From: Rodentibacter rarus
Lineage (GTDB): Bacteria; Pseudomonadota; Gammaproteobacteria; Enterobacterales; Pasteurellaceae
Reading direction: 5' to 3'
Assembly (NCBI RefSeq): GCF_001998965.1
Contig: NZ_MLHJ01000013.1
Location: 1-64,000, forward strand
DNA: 64,000 nt
The notes beneath the pieces are model-generated. The model saw nothing but the letters and a program-made list of their open reading frames with translations, ran no database searches and was not told the DNA's origin. A program made the position numbers and the translations under genes. Positions 10,644-20,930 of the stretch are shown in pieces (the first letter of the stretch is position 1; each line of letters starts with the position of its first letter).

Positions 10644-10653
10644 TCTCTTTCCA

Positions 10654-12564
10654 TTAAATTGTTTTTAAAAATTCAATCACTTTCGTTAAATCTCTTGTCC
10701 GTTTTGCTTGTGGCAGACTTTGTAAAAAAATTTGTCCATAAGGACGCATCACTAAGCGATTATCACAAATCATCACCACACCTCTATCGCTGACATCCCG
10801 AATTAATCGCCCTACCCCTTGTTTTAAAGTAATCACCGCTTCCGGAATTTGGATATCATTGAAAGGCTCCCCACCTTGCAAACGGCAATCCTCAATACGG
10901 GCTTTTAGTAGCGGTTCATCGGGTGAGGTAAAAGGCAGTTTATCAATAATGACAAGGGATAACGCATCGCCACGCACATCAATCCCTTCCCAAAAGCTGG
11001 ACGTTGCCACCAATACGCTGTGTTCTTCGTTGATAAATTGTGATAAAAGGGCGGTTTTTGAGCTTTCTCCCTGTAATAAAACAGAAAGTTGGCTCTGTTC
11101 ACGAAAATACTCCGCAAGACTTCGCATCATTGAATAAGAGGTGCAAAGCACAAAACAACGTCCTTGGTTGGCTTCTATCACAGGCAACAGCATCTTTCCC
11201 AATTCCGCTTGTGTATTCGCACGATTGGTAGGGGGCAAATAACGAGGCACGCAAAGCAGTGCTTGCTCCGGGTAATTAAAGGGGCTTTGCAAAATCAATT
11301 GCTGGGCATTTTCGATACCAAGCCGATGACAAAAATAATCAAATTTCCCACCCACTTCTAAGGTGGCGGAAGTAAAGATCCAAGCCGCTTGTTTGGCTTT
11401 TAATTGCTCACCAAATTTATCCGCAACCGTCAAAGGCGTGATATGCAAAGCAAACTGGCGGGCAAAGGTTTCATACCAGTAGCAATAGCCGGTACGTTCC
11501 GTTTCAAGTAACCGTTGTAAATGGGCTTTCAGGTTTTCTGCCCGTTCAAAAAGGTAATCTAAATTTTGCGAGCGACCTAACGCTAATTTCATCACTTCAG
11601 TTAAAAAAGCCAATTTTTCAACCAAAATTTGATAGGCTTTTTCTACCGCCGGTTGTCTGAATATTTCACGCCAATTTCCCCGTTGGTTTCCCTCGCCTAA
11701 TAACAGGCGAAAATCCTGTACGTTTTTTTGTAGGGTATCGGCTGCATTGCCAAGCTGTTTCAGATCTTTTAATTCTGTGCGATAGACTATATGGATATCT
11801 TTACAAAGGTCAAAAAATTGGCGGGAACTGACCGATTGACCGAAATACTGGCTTGCAATATCCGGCAATTGGTGAGCCTCATCAAAAATAATATTTTCCG
11901 CCTGTGGAATAAGCTCACCAAAACCCGTTTCTTTTACCGCCATATCCGCAAAAAATAAATGATGGTTCACCACAACCACATCCGCTTGCAATGCCTTTTT
12001 ACGGGCAAGCGCCACATAGCAATCTCCATAATTCGGGCAATCTGTTCCCAAACAACTTTCTGCCGTGCTGGTTAATTGAGATAAAATCGGGCTGTCTTCT
12101 GCAAGATCGGGACATTCCGATAAATCACCAGTTTGCGTTGAGGTGTTCCATTGACGCACTTTAAATAAATCTGCCAATACGGATTTATCACCTAATACGC
12201 CTTGTGTAATAAGCTGTTCTAAACGCTCTAAACATAAATAATTTGCCCGACCTTTCAATAAAGCGGTTTTGCCGGTGTAATTAAGGGCTTTTTTGATGGT
12301 TGGCAGGTCTCGTTTAAACAGTTGATCCTGTAAATTTTTAGACCCTGTTGAAATGATCGTTTTCTTACCGGAAAGCAAGGCGGGTGCGAGATAAGCAAAG
12401 GTTTTACCGGTGCCGGTTCCGGCATCTACCACTAATGATGTTTTCTCTACGAGAGCACGTTCCACCGCAATGGCCATTTCCAATTGTGCCGCTCGTGGAC
12501 GAAAACCTTTAATCTGTTGTGTTAATGCGCCATTTTCAGCAAAAACATCAATTACCTTAGCCAT
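10654..12564 (-). CDS. yoaA: DinG-family ATP-dependent helicase YoaA
   Basis: XPD/DinG-like superfamily 2 helicase. In E. coli YoaA works with the HolC chi subunit in repair of stalled forks. Walker A is VVDAGTGTGKT and the DEAH box is IIFDEAHQLPD. Four cysteines (CLERLEQ, SCLGTDCPNYGDC) fit the Fe-S cluster of the family. The start is set at MAKVIDVF; an ATG four codons upstream is possible but its Shine-Dalgarno (AGAGGGA) would touch it. First gene of the yoaA-tsaB-slp group. Confidence 0.94.
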   Translation of the reverse strand: MAKVIDVFAENGALTQQIKGFRPRAAQLEMAIAVERALVEKTSLVVDAGTGTGKTFAYLAPALLSGKKTIISTGSKNLQDQLFKRDLPTIKKALNYTGKTALLKGRANYLCLERLEQLITQGVLGDKSVLADLFKVRQWNTSTQTGDLSECPDLAEDSPILSQLTSTAESCLGTDCPNYGDCYVALARKKALQADVVVVNHHLFFADMAVKETGFGELIPQAENIIFDEAHQLPDIASQYFGQSVSSRQFFDLCKDIHIVYRTELKDLKQLGNAADTLQKNVQDFRLLLGEGNQRGNWREIFRQPAVEKAYQILVEKLAFLTEVMKLALGRSQNLDYLFERAENLKAHLQRLLETERTGYCYWYETFARQFALHITPLTVADKFGEQLKAKQAAWIFTSATLEVGGKFDYFCHRLGIENAQQLILQSPFNYPEQALLCVPRYLPPTNRANTQAELGKMLLPVIEANQGRCFVLCTSYSMMRSLAEYFREQSQLSVLLQGESSKTALLSQFINEEHSVLVATSSFWEGIDVRGDALSLVIIDKLPFTSPDEPLLKARIEDCRLQGGEPFNDIQIPEAVITLKQGVGRLIRDVSDRGVVMICDNRLVMRPYGQIFLQSLPQAKRTRDLTKVIEFLKTI

Positions 12565-12685
12565 AATATGAATCATTCCCTCTTATGCTGCCGTAGTGTA
12601 GCAAAATTAGGGAAGGGATTAAATCAACCCTCGATAAAATGAAATAAAAATTGACCGCACTTTAAATGACATAGCAGGCTTTCCC

Positions 12686-12716
12686 TATAAAAAATGCTCA
12701 TCAAAGATGAGCATTT
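12686..12716 (-). terminator. terminator of the 12.7-13.6 kb gene pair
   Basis: AAATGCTCATC and GATGAGCATTT form an 11-bp stem with a 3-base loop. On the minus strand it is followed by TTTTTATAGGG. It lies just past the lipoprotein stop. The nearby 150 bp also hold one uptake signal and the yoaA upstream region. Confidence 0.85.
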
Positions 12717-12730
12717 CTTCATCAATTATA

Positions 12731-13033
12731 TTACCAATGGTGGTGATGATATCCCCGATAATAGCCAACCCCCACACTGGGTACGATAGCAACCGGAGCC
12801 CGTTGATATTTCACTTTCTGAACGCTATCGCTGGCATTCATTTTGATCGGCTCCTCCATTTCATTGGCGACCCTTGCCTTTTGCGCGGCGCTAACGGTTC
12901 TTCCTGAAGCGACCTGTGCCCGATATTCTTGCACCGTTTTCATATCATAAATACCACTATCTTGTGGAATGGTTTGCTGAGTGCTACAAGCCATCAAAAA
13001 TAAGGCTGGCAGTGCGATAAATAATTTTTTCAT
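12731..13033 (-). CDS. small lipoprotein, function unknown
   Basis: A 100-residue protein with a lipoprotein signal (MKKLFIALPALFLMACST, lipobox LMAC, lipidated Cys16). The mature part is polar and basic, with VSAAQKARVANEMEEP in the middle, and ends GVGYYRGYHHHHW. That histidine-rich tail could bind metal, which is only a guess. Its ATG overlaps the stop of the upstream gene by four bases (ATGA), so the two are translationally coupled. I do not recognise a characterised family. Confidence 0.8.
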   Translation of the reverse strand: MKKLFIALPALFLMACSTQQTIPQDSGIYDMKTVQEYRAQVASGRTVSAAQKARVANEMEEPIKMNASDSVQKVKYQRAPVAIVPSVGVGYYRGYHHHHW

Positions 13034-13602
13034 TTTTTTACCGATTTACAAATTATTTTATCTAAAAGCTGTTCACTTGAGAAAATCTTATCTCTCGCAA
13101 TATCTTTTGTTTTCTTCATTTCTCTTTCGCGAATTTCTTTTTCTAAATGGGGATTTTTAATCACATAAATAGGGACATATTGCATATTACTAGGATCTCG
13201 TTCCCGATAAAGCGATGCACCTGTAATACCGCCATAATATTGGCTATCATCGCCATTATTTATGTAGTGATTAGTAAAGTTTGTGAATTCAACCCCATGG
13301 GAACCATTAAACCCTTTACATATTCCGGCAGGGGATAAAAAAACACTCCGAGATGCAAACTTCTCATCTACCTTATAAACTTCAAACTCAATACTATTTC
13401 CTAAATCCTTCGCATCTTGTGTTGCGATATCCGTTGTTAAAATATGCTGTTCTTTCGTTCCCACATAACGCACAAGGCTTGTTCTGATTTGCCCATCAGT
13501 TTCATCAACTGCACCTTCCGTATTCGCATAAATGGAGAAAGGAAAAAGCCATAGTGCCAAAAAACACTGAGAGTAAATATTGAATCTTTTACGATGACAC
13601 AT
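13030..13602 (-). CDS. secreted protein, function unknown
   Basis: A 190-residue protein with an N-terminal hydrophobic segment after a basic stretch (SQCFLALWLFPFSIYANTEG), most likely a signal peptide cleaved after IYA. The mature part has two cysteines in the folded region (GICKGF, IICKSV) and a charged region around 145-165 (EKEIREREMKKTKD). No family is recognised. It is coupled to the downstream lipoprotein by an ATGA overlap, so the pair probably acts together in the envelope. The 190 bp upstream show no obvious structure. Confidence 0.72.
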   Translation of the reverse strand: MCHRKRFNIYSQCFLALWLFPFSIYANTEGAVDETDGQIRTSLVRYVGTKEQHILTTDIATQDAKDLGNSIEFEVYKVDEKFASRSVFLSPAGICKGFNGSHGVEFTNFTNHYINNGDDSQYYGGITGASLYRERDPSNMQYVPIYVIKNPHLEKEIREREMKKTKDIARDKIFSSEQLLDKIICKSVKK

Positions 13603-13792
13603 AGTTAATTCCTTTTATCATCCGTAATTAATTGATAAAGTCATACCGGTAAATTATCTAGAGCGTTGGCAAAGTTTACTCTATTTCAATTAAACCATCA
13701 ACTACGGCAAATTTACGAAAAATAAATGATTTATCTTACTTTTTTACACTATAACAAAACAAATAACTGTCACAATATAGTCAAAAGTATCA

Positions 13793-14710
13793 TTAATTTT
13801 TATCCGGCGTAATACTTTTTGATTTTTCTTCCTGCTGACGTTCTAAAGCATCTCGTGCAGCACGAATACTTTTTTCAATCAATGGGATACGTTCATCATC
13901 TTTCGGCATTAAGCGTAACATCATCGCCCAAGTGACCGCTGCCATTTTGTAATCTTCCGTTTCAAAATAACGAAACGCCAGTAAACTTAGGGCTTCAATA
14001 TTGCTATGATCCTGACGAATCACCTCACGCAATAAATCCCCCCCTTTGAGTTTGTCCGTTGCATCATCGGAAAACATTAATACTCGTGCATAACCTAATT
14101 TATATTGCACATTTTCCGGCTCAAGTTGATTGGCTTTCTGATAGCTATCAAAGGCTAAACGGGCATTGCCCAAATTCATTCCGATTTGTCCCAGTAACCA
14201 CCATTTTTTCGCATCGGTTGGATTGTTTTGTAAATCGATACGAAGTGCGGTGGAAAATTGTTGCATTTCTTCATCAGAAAGCGGATGGATATTTTCTTCT
14301 TTCATACGCTCATAAAAATAAGGTAATTTTTCATAAGTTTGCGTGAGCATAGATTCCGCTTGCCAAGCCCCCACCATAAAATAGCTAGTACCGGCAATAA
14401 TTCCCATTGCTAAGAGACCGCATGCAAACCAAATTTTTCCGTAAGATGTTGCTTCTTCTTTGATTTTTTCTTCTTGATGAGGCACATCATCCAATAAATT
14501 TTTTTGTAATTCTTGTTTGAGGATACCTAAATTTTCCACCAACCCTTGTGTATTATCTTGCTCGATTTCTTGCAGACGTGAAAAATACAAGGCTTTATTT
14601 AATTCATCACGATTTTGTCCCTCTCTCGCTTTAAATTGGTATAACAAAGGATAAAAACAAATCAATGCCACAACCAATGTCAGCAGGATGAAACTCAATA
14701 ATAAATTCAT
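13793..14710 (-). CDS. ccmI: cytochrome c maturation protein CcmI
   Basis: Membrane-anchored apocytochrome chaperone that presents the unfolded cytochrome to the CcmF-CcmH ligation machinery. Two membrane segments are visible (about 5-22 and 92-112), then a TPR-type C-terminal domain with KKWWLLGQIGMNLGNARLAFDSYQKANQLEPEN. In E. coli this module is fused to CcmH; here it is separate. It begins one base after the ccmH stop and is the last gene of the ccm operon. Confidence 0.9.
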   Translation of the reverse strand: MNLLLSFILLTLVVALICFYPLLYQFKAREGQNRDELNKALYFSRLQEIEQDNTQGLVENLGILKQELQKNLLDDVPHQEEKIKEEATSYGKIWFACGLLAMGIIAGTSYFMVGAWQAESMLTQTYEKLPYFYERMKEENIHPLSDEEMQQFSTALRIDLQNNPTDAKKWWLLGQIGMNLGNARLAFDSYQKANQLEPENVQYKLGYARVLMFSDDATDKLKGGDLLREVIRQDHSNIEALSLLAFRYFETEDYKMAAVTWAMMLRLMPKDDERIPLIEKSIRAARDALERQQEEKSKSITPDKN

Positions 14711-15223
14711 TTAGTTATCCTTTTGTTTTAATAATTTATCCAAACGTGCGTTATCTTCTTCCGTTAAAACATTACCGGATACTACCGCACTTGGGGCTTT
14801 CGGTTTACGTTTTAACAAGAAGAAAAGACCAAATAACACCGAGAGTAAAGGGGCAACCCATAAAATTAAGGTGCTTTTCGTCATAGGGGGATCATAGGTA
14901 ACAAAGTGACCATAGCGTGCCACCATATAGTCCACAATCTCTTCTTTCGATTTTCCCTCTTTGAGCAAATCAAACACTTTTGTACGCATATCTACCGCAA
15001 TACTTGCATTGGAATCGGCAATGTTATTATTTTGACATTGAGGACAACGCAAGGATTGGGTGAGTTGATGGTAATCCGTTTCTTGTGCCGTTGAACTAAA
15101 ATTTAACGCATCAATCGCCGAAAATGCCAAGCTACTGAACAAAAGTGCGGTCAAAAAAAACAGCATTTTTTGAACCTTGGTTCTAACAACATTAACGAAG
15201 CGATCAATCATCATTTCCAACAT
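14711..15223 (-). CDS. ccmH: cytochrome c maturation protein CcmH
   Basis: Thiol reductant of apocytochrome c and part of the haem ligation complex. The RCxxC-type motif is present as LRCPQCQNNNIADSNA, followed by DLLKEGKSKEEI and a membrane anchor (KSTLILWVAPLLSVLFGLFFLL). The start is uncertain. The ATG chosen has a run of seven Gs plus AG just upstream. A start at 15166 (MLFFLTALLFSSLAFS) would give the most typical signal peptide, and the reading frame is open to 15268 inside ccmG. Confidence 0.88.
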   Translation of the reverse strand: MLEMMIDRFVNVVRTKVQKMLFFLTALLFSSLAFSAIDALNFSSTAQETDYHQLTQSLRCPQCQNNNIADSNASIAVDMRTKVFDLLKEGKSKEEIVDYMVARYGHFVTYDPPMTKSTLILWVAPLLSVLFGLFFLLKRKPKAPSAVVSGNVLTEEDNARLDKLLKQKDN

Positions 15224-15242
15224 GCTCCCCCCCGTTTTTTCA

Positions 15243-15788
15243 TTATTGTTGCTCCGAGAGTTTGTCATAAATCGGCTTTAAGGTTTCTGTCCAGACTTTT
15301 TCATTCACATCTCCCGCTAAACGGTAATGAATGACGCCTTTGCCATCCACAATAAAGGTTTCCGGTGCGCCATATACCCCTAAATCTAAGCCGAAAGATC
15401 CTTTTTCATCTTTCAATACCACCTGATAAGGATTGCCCAAATCTTTCAGCCATTTTATTGCCTTGGAAGATTCATCTTTATAATCCAAACCAATAATGAT
15501 TACGCCCTGTTGAGCGAGTTTATTTAAAAATTGATGTTCGGCATAACAGGTCGGACACCAAGTCGCCCACACATTTAACAACAAAGGTTTCCCCTGTTGA
15601 AATAATGTCTTATAGTAAGTTTTGTTGTCAAAAAGATCTGTTAGCGCCTTCTCCGGAACCGGTTTTCCAACTAAAGCCGATTCTAAGGCTTTAATATCCT
15701 CACCTTGTGCATTGCGATTCAATTGCACGAAAAAAGCCACTGCCACAATTAAAAAGAGAACAAGAGGAATAAATAATTTCTTTTTCAT
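15243..15788 (-). CDS. ccmG: thiol:disulfide interchange protein CcmG (DsbE)
   Basis: Membrane-tethered periplasmic thioredoxin that reduces the CXXCH haem-binding site of apocytochrome c, fed by DsbD. An N-terminal anchor (LFIPLVLFLIVAVAFFVQL) precedes a thioredoxin fold with active site WATWCPTCYAE and the cis-Pro region GVYGAPETF. Length of 181 residues is normal. It lies between ccmF and ccmH in the operon. Confidence 0.95.
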   Translation of the reverse strand: MKKKLFIPLVLFLIVAVAFFVQLNRNAQGEDIKALESALVGKPVPEKALTDLFDNKTYYKTLFQQGKPLLLNVWATWCPTCYAEHQFLNKLAQQGVIIIGLDYKDESSKAIKWLKDLGNPYQVVLKDEKGSFGLDLGVYGAPETFIVDGKGVIHYRLAGDVNEKVWTETLKPIYDKLSEQQ

Positions 15789-15829
15789 TTTCTACCGCAC
15801 TTTTAATGAGTACAACCTGCACTCAATGA

Positions 15830-17776
15830 TTATTTTTTCAGTAATAAACCAAACCGATAACGGCGATCAAACATACACAATAATCCGCCTAATGCCATAA
15901 ATAGTCCGCCGATCCAAATCCAACGGATAAAAGGCTTGTAATATAAACGCAGCGCCCAAGAACGATCATCCAGTTTTTCACCTAACGCCACATAGAGATC
16001 CCGTGTTAATCCGCCATTAATAGCCGCCTCTGTCATAGACATTCGACTCACCGTATAAAAACGTTTTTCAGCAAATAAGGTGCCTTCCGGTTTACCGTCT
16101 TTGGTTATATCAATTTGTGCTTTGCCACCGATATAATTTACACCATTTGCCTCACTTACTCCGACAAATTTGAAATCATAACGCCCAATTTGCGCCGAAT
16201 CCCCCACTGCCATACGAACATCACGTTCTACGCTGAAATTTTGGCTAAAGGCAATACCCCATACGGTCATCGCCACGCCTAAATGCGCGAATACCATTCC
16301 CCAATGAGAACGGGAAAGTTTACGAATACCGACAAAAAAGCGTTCTCGATGGGTGGCTCGTTGTTGTAGCTCATAAAGCGCCAGTAATACGATGATAACC
16401 GTCATCATTGACCCCAGCACGGCGCTTGCGGTGATCTTATCTTGCAACAGATAAGGCAAAGTAAAGCCGGCTATTACCATCACAATCAGGCTGATAATCA
16501 CAGGGGTGCGGATTGCCGAAAATTGATCTCTACGCCATTTTACAAGGGGGCCAATTCCTAATAAAAGGGCAAATGGTGTCATTATCACCAAAAACATTTG
16601 ATCAAAAAACGGTGCACCAATGGAAATTGTGCCTAAGCCAAGTTGTTTATGTACCAGTGGCAATAATGTGCCTAAAAACACCACGCAAAGTGCGGTCATT
16701 AAAAGGATATTATTTAATAACAACAGGGTTTCACGGGAATATCGCTCTGCATTATCTCGAGAGCGAATTTGGTTACCCTTATAAGCATAAAGCACCAAAG
16801 AGCCCCCAATCACCACCACCAAATAAGCCAAAATATAAAGCCCACGGGTCGGGTCAGAAGCAAAGGCGTGAACGGACACCAAAATCCCTGAACGCACTAA
16901 AAATGTACCAAGCAAACAAAGGGAAAACGCCAAAATCGCGAGCAATACCGTCCAAGCTTTAAACGCCCCCCGTTTTTCGGTCACCGCAAGGGAGTGAATT
17001 AACGCCGTACCGGCTAACCAAGGCATAAAAGAGGAATTTTCAACGGGATCCCAAAACCACCAGCCTCCCCAGCCAAGTTCGTAATAAGCCCACCAAGAAC
17101 CCAATACAATCCCGAGCGTTAAAAATACCCAAGCTGCCATCGTCCAAGGTCGTGACCAGCGAGCCCAAGCAGAATCCAGTTTGCCTGTCATCAGTGAAGC
17201 AATCGCAAAGGCAAAGGCGACAGAAAAGCCCACATAGCCCATATAAAGCAGCGGTGGATGAAAAATTAACCCAATATCCTGCAACATCGGATTTAATTCT
17301 TTACCATCCACCGGGAAATCAGGAAAGGTTCGAGTAAACGGATTGGAAGTGAACAACACAAACAACACAAAGCCTACACTAATGATCCCCATAATCCCTA
17401 ATACACGGGCGACTGCCTCTTGAGGCAAATGTTTACTAAATAATGCCACTGCGGCAGACCATAGGGTTAACAGCCAAATCCAAAGCAATAGTGAACCTTC
17501 GTGCGATCCCCAAACGGCAGAAAGTCGATAATAAATGGGAAGCGTACTATTAGAATTATTCACCACATATTGCACAGTAAAATCATTGACGGCAAATAAG
17601 TAAAATAACGCAATAAAGGCAATCGTTAGACCGGCAAATAACCCGTAAGTCATTGGGCGAGCCAATGCCATTAATCGCACATTGCCTTTTTCTGCTCCCC
17701 ATAAAGGGAAAATAGCCAACATAAGCGACACCCCAAGGCTTAGGGCAAGCGCATAATTTCCTATTTCAGCAATCAT
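15830..17776 (-). CDS. ccmF: haem lyase subunit CcmF
   Basis: Core of the cytochrome c haem ligase, a polytopic inner-membrane protein taking haem from holo-CcmE. The 648-residue length matches the family. The tryptophan-rich WWD domain is visible as [18 protein letters not shown], with flanking conserved histidines ([19 protein letters not shown]). About 15 hydrophobic segments are present. Its start overlaps the ccmE stop by four bases. Confidence 0.96.
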   Translation of the reverse strand: MIAEIGNYALALSLGVSLMLAIFPLWGAEKGNVRLMALARPMTYGLFAGLTIAFIALFYLFAVNDFTVQYVVNNSNSTLPIYYRLSAVWGSHEGSLLLWIWLLTLWSAAVALFSKHLPQEAVARVLGIMGIISVGFVLFVLFTSNPFTRTFPDFPVDGKELNPMLQDIGLIFHPPLLYMGYVGFSVAFAFAIASLMTGKLDSAWARWSRPWTMAAWVFLTLGIVLGSWWAYYELGWGGWWFWDPVENSSFMPWLAGTALIHSLAVTEKRGAFKAWTVLLAILAFSLCLLGTFLVRSGILVSVHAFASDPTRGLYILAYLVVVIGGSLVLYAYKGNQIRSRDNAERYSRETLLLLNNILLMTALCVVFLGTLLPLVHKQLGLGTISIGAPFFDQMFLVIMTPFALLLGIGPLVKWRRDQFSAIRTPVIISLIVMVIAGFTLPYLLQDKITASAVLGSMMTVIIVLLALYELQQRATHRERFFVGIRKLSRSHWGMVFAHLGVAMTVWGIAFSQNFSVERDVRMAVGDSAQIGRYDFKFVGVSEANGVNYIGGKAQIDITKDGKPEGTLFAEKRFYTVSRMSMTEAAINGGLTRDLYVALGEKLDDRSWALRLYYKPFIRWIWIGGLFMALGGLLCMFDRRYRFGLLLKK

Positions 17777-18297
17777 TTCCCGCCTTCTTGTTTTTCTTGA
17801 TGATCACGAGCGCTTTCGCCTTTTAGATCGGAAGCATTAACCCCCATTGGCTGATGCACTTTTTGCATTTTTTCACCCAATTCAGGCGGCACATAGTTTT
17901 CATCGTGTTTTGCCAATACTTCTGTTGCCGTTAGTACAGTGGGTTCAGTCAATACACCTTGTGCCACAATACCCTGCCCTTCACGGAATAAATCCGGCAA
18001 AATCCCTTCATATTCCACTGTAATCGCAGGGCCAATATCATTTAAATCAAACCGCACTTTTAGGCTTTTTGGATCACGCTCCACCGTGCCTTCAACCACC
18101 ATTCCGCCGACTCGGATACGTTGTCCCACTTGCGGTTTTTGGTTTGGATTATTCTCTTTTCCTTGAAGCACTTCAGAAGGGGTATAAAACAAATCAATAT
18201 TTTGGCGTAATGCATACAACATTAACCCACTGGCAATGGCGATGCCAAGCACCACAAAAGTCATGATTTTAAGTCGAGATTTACGTCTTGGATTCAT
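17773..18297 (-). CDS. ccmE: periplasmic haem chaperone CcmE
   Basis: Binds haem covalently and delivers it to CcmF. A short cytoplasmic part is followed by one membrane anchor (about 11-30) and a beta-barrel domain. The haem-attaching histidine is His131 in [12 protein letters not shown], equal to His130 of E. coli. The 174-residue length is slightly above E. coli. The start overlaps the ccmD stop. Confidence 0.95.
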   Translation of the reverse strand: MNPRRKSRLKIMTFVVLGIAIASGLMLYALRQNIDLFYTPSEVLQGKENNPNQKPQVGQRIRVGGMVVEGTVERDPKSLKVRFDLNDIGPAITVEYEGILPDLFREGQGIVAQGVLTEPTVLTATEVLAKHDENYVPPELGEKMQKVHQPMGVNASDLKGESARDHQEKQEGGK

Positions 18298-18497
18298 AAT
18301 AAGTTTCCTTTATTGACTTGTTTTAAACGTGCCTCACGTTGTGCTTCACGTTGAACATTTCGTAATACGCTTTTTCGTTGTTTTATACTTTGTATGATTA
18401 ACGCCACAATAGCGATAAAACTGATTCCATAAGAGAGCCACACATAAAAACCGTAGCCGCCCATATTGAAAAAATCACTCCAAGTTTGAAAAAACAT
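18294..18497 (-). CDS. ccmD: haem exporter subunit CcmD
   Basis: Small membrane protein (67 residues) needed to release holo-CcmE from the CcmABCD complex. It has one membrane segment (about 16-37, [16 protein letters not shown]) and a basic cytoplasmic tail, with the typical opening [11 protein letters not shown]. Gene position between ccmC and ccmE and the overlap with ccmE support the call. Confidence 0.92.
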   Translation of the reverse strand: MFFQTWSDFFNMGGYGFYVWLSYGISFIAIVALIIQSIKQRKSVLRNVQREAQREARLKQVNKGNLL

Positions 18498-18563
18498 TGC
18501 TATTCCTGCCTCTTTTTATCATCGCTTTTCAATTCCACATGTACAACGCCATAAGCCTGCACA

Positions 18564-19301
18564 TCATATTTTTTCCGCTAACGCTTTGACCCAAGGACGT
18601 TTTGCCTCTTCTTTGAGTAATTCTACCCGATAGCGAACCAGAGTTAGCCAAATGTATAAGGCTAAAAAGCCAAAGATACATAAAATCAGTGGAATTAACA
18701 TAGGGGTCGCAATAGACGGTTTTTCAAATTTTGTAATACTTGCCCCTTGGTGAAGAGTGTTCCACCATTCCACAGAAAAATGGATAATCGGCAAAATCAC
18801 CACGGTGGTGATGCACAAAATTCCCGAAGCCTTTGCCCCAATAGCCCGGTCGGAAAAAGCAGAATAGAGCGCCAAAATACCAAGATAGAGGAAAAATAAA
18901 ATCAGCTCAGCGGTTAAACGAGCATCCCATACCCACCAAGTTCCCCACATGGGTTTTCCCCAAATTGCCCCGGTAACAAGGGCGAGAAAAGTAAATAATG
19001 CACCAATGGGAGCCATGGCAATCATCGCTAAATGCGCTTGTTTGATTTGCCACACCAATGCCACCGCCGCCGCCACTGCCATAGAGCCATAAACGCCCAT
19101 AGACCAAATGGCAGTGGGAACATGCACATACATAATACGAAAACTATTGCCTTGTTGATAATCTGCCGGTGCATAAGCCAGCCCCCAAAGGAGACCGACA
19201 GTCAATAAGAGAAAACTTAACACTGCAAATATCGGGCTCAATTTTCCGCAAAGGTGATATTGTGTTTCCGCTTTCGCATAGGGATGTAACCACTTCCACA
19301 T
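18564..19301 (-). CDS. ccmC: haem-handling protein CcmC
   Basis: Six-helix inner-membrane protein that attaches haem to CcmE. The WWD motif appears as WGTWWVWDARLTAELI, with conserved histidines in YVHVPTAIWSMGVY and HFSVEWWNTLHQG. The start is the ATG giving MWKWLHPY, matching E. coli, with GAAGGA six bases upstream; a TTG five codons earlier is open but less likely. Confidence 0.95.
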   Translation of the reverse strand: MWKWLHPYAKAETQYHLCGKLSPIFAVLSFLLLTVGLLWGLAYAPADYQQGNSFRIMYVHVPTAIWSMGVYGSMAVAAAVALVWQIKQAHLAMIAMAPIGALFTFLALVTGAIWGKPMWGTWWVWDARLTAELILFFLYLGILALYSAFSDRAIGAKASGILCITTVVILPIIHFSVEWWNTLHQGASITKFEKPSIATPMLIPLILCIFGFLALYIWLTLVRYRVELLKEEAKRPWVKALAEKI

Positions 19302-19346
19302 AAAAAAATCCTTCAAAAAAAAGAGAAAAAACGACCGCTCTTTGAG

Positions 19347-20012
19347 CTAATTATCTAAACTAATCCGTAATGCCGCAACCACAGCAAAAGGCGATAGGGT
19401 GATCGCCCCTGTCATCATTGCACCCAAAATCGCCAATTGTCCGCCGTAAGCCACGTTTAATCCCGCCGCCTCTAACACCGAAGAGGCAAAAATAAGTACC
19501 GGAATAAATAAAGGCACAACAATTAAACTTAGCAATACCCCACCTTTACGCAACCCCACTGTCAGCGCCACACCAATCGCCCCAATACAACTCAGCACAG
19601 GCGTACCAAGAAGTAGTGTTAGCACCAATGCCCACCAAAGATGAACCTCAAGAGAAAGCAATAAGGCAGCAATGGGTGAAAGCAAAATAAGAGGTAAACC
19701 GGTTAACAGCCAATGGGATAATACTTTGGCTAAGGCAGTTAAAACAGGCGGTTGTGTTGTCAGCATTAATTGTTCAAGCGAACCGTCAATGAAATCATCA
19801 CGAAATAAACGTTCGAAAGAAAGGAGTGCAGAAAGCAAGGCGGCAACCCAAGCAATGCCCGGTGCAATACGGGAAAGCAATACGGGATCCGGCCCTATCA
19901 CGAGGGGAAATAAGGTAATCACAATTAAAAAAAACCAAAGCGGATTTAAAATCTCCGCTCGCTTACGCATGGCAATTTGTAATTCACGCTTTACGATTTC
20001 CCAAAAAATCAT
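19347..20012 (-). CDS. ccmB: haem exporter membrane subunit CcmB
   Basis: Membrane subunit of the CcmAB ABC transporter whose ATP hydrolysis frees holo-CcmE from CcmC. The 221-residue protein has about six hydrophobic segments and opens IFWEIVKRELQIAMRKR, then LNPLWFFLIVITLFPL, as in the family. It starts four bases after the ccmA stop. Confidence 0.95.
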   Translation of the reverse strand: MIFWEIVKRELQIAMRKRAEILNPLWFFLIVITLFPLVIGPDPVLLSRIAPGIAWVAALLSALLSFERLFRDDFIDGSLEQLMLTTQPPVLTALAKVLSHWLLTGLPLILLSPIAALLLSLEVHLWWALVLTLLLGTPVLSCIGAIGVALTVGLRKGGVLLSLIVVPLFIPVLIFASSVLEAAGLNVAYGGQLAILGAMMTGAITLSPFAVVAALRISLDN

Positions 20013-20016
20013 CCGT

Positions 20017-20655
20017 TTATTCCGCTTTATAGTTGGCTAAATTGAGTTTTTTCAAATGGTAGCTCGGCACATCTTGATGGCTGGTTAATAAGACAATACC
20101 ACCTTGTTGGGTATGCTCATCAAAAAGTGCGGTCAAAATGTCCACACCTTTTTTATCAATCGCCGTGAACGGCTCATCCAAAATCCAGAGGGCAGATCGG
20201 GAAAGCCATAAACGGGCTAAAGCAATACGTCGCTGTTGACCGGCAGAAAGTTGTGCCGCAGGTAAATCCTCACGACCAACTAATCCCACTTTTTCTAGCA
20301 CCGCCCAAAGTGCTTCCTCACCGGTGGTTGCCTGACTAATACGTTGATAAAATTGTAAATTTTCCCAAGCGGTTAATTCAGGTTTTACGCCGGAAAGATG
20401 CCCTAAGTAGAGCAAATGCTGGTGATACATTTCCCGTTGTTTGGTGATGGGCTCACCATCCCAATACACCTCCCCCTCCAAGGGTTGCGCAAGCCCGGCT
20501 AAAATTCTTAATAAACTGGTTTTCCCAATGCCGTTATGCCCTTCCACTTGAACAAAATCACCGCTTTTAAACTCTTGCGATAACGCACGGAAAAGCACCC
20601 TCTCACCACGCCGGCAAGCGAGATTTTTTATAGATAAGGTATGGGCATCAAACAT
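20017..20655 (-). CDS. ccmA: haem exporter ATPase CcmA
   Basis: ABC ATPase of the cytochrome c maturation system. Walker A is GHNGIGKTS (39-47), the signature is [15 protein letters not shown], and Walker B is [12 protein letters not shown]. Length of 212 residues is normal. It is the first gene of the ccmABCDEFGH-I operon and is divergent from sodA, so the 275-bp gap holds both promoters. Confidence 0.96.
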   Translation of the reverse strand: MFDAHTLSIKNLACRRGERVLFRALSQEFKSGDFVQVEGHNGIGKTSLLRILAGLAQPLEGEVYWDGEPITKQREMYHQHLLYLGHLSGVKPELTAWENLQFYQRISQATTGEEALWAVLEKVGLVGREDLPAAQLSAGQQRRIALARLWLSRSALWILDEPFTAIDKKGVDILTALFDEHTQQGGIVLLTSHQDVPSYHLKKLNLANYKAE

Positions 20656-20820
20656 AAGAAAAAACCACCAAATAAAATTGCCGATATTCTATCATAAGGT
20701 AAACATTTGACGAGATTCCTAACAGACGAAAACGCTAACTCTTTAGACGTAGATCATAGGTTTTATTGATTTAAAACAAGATTTATCAAAAAGGACAATT
20801 TCACTAAAAGAAAACATTTA

Positions 20821-20834
20821 ATGATCTAAATCAA
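20821..20834 (+). promoter_or_regulatory. FNR-like box between ccmA and sodA
   Basis: ATGATCTAAATCAA differs from the FNR consensus TTGAT-N4-ATCAA at one position. It lies about 100 bp before the sodA start and about 165 bp from ccmA, so it could act on either gene. Both are oxygen-related, which fits anaerobic control. The function is inferred from sequence only. Confidence 0.5.
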
Positions 20835-20930
20835 ATTTTCTGCTACTATTCGAGCAATTTTGGGTAAGGGTTTTATCACCCCAACCAAAATGATTAAAAT
20901 CACCACTTTATTTTATAGAAGGAACGAATT

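Noticed and set aside
16513-16962. 149-codon open frame on the + strand
   Set aside because: It is antisense to ccmF, a fully conserved gene, has no ribosome-binding site, and its composition reflects the opposite strand.
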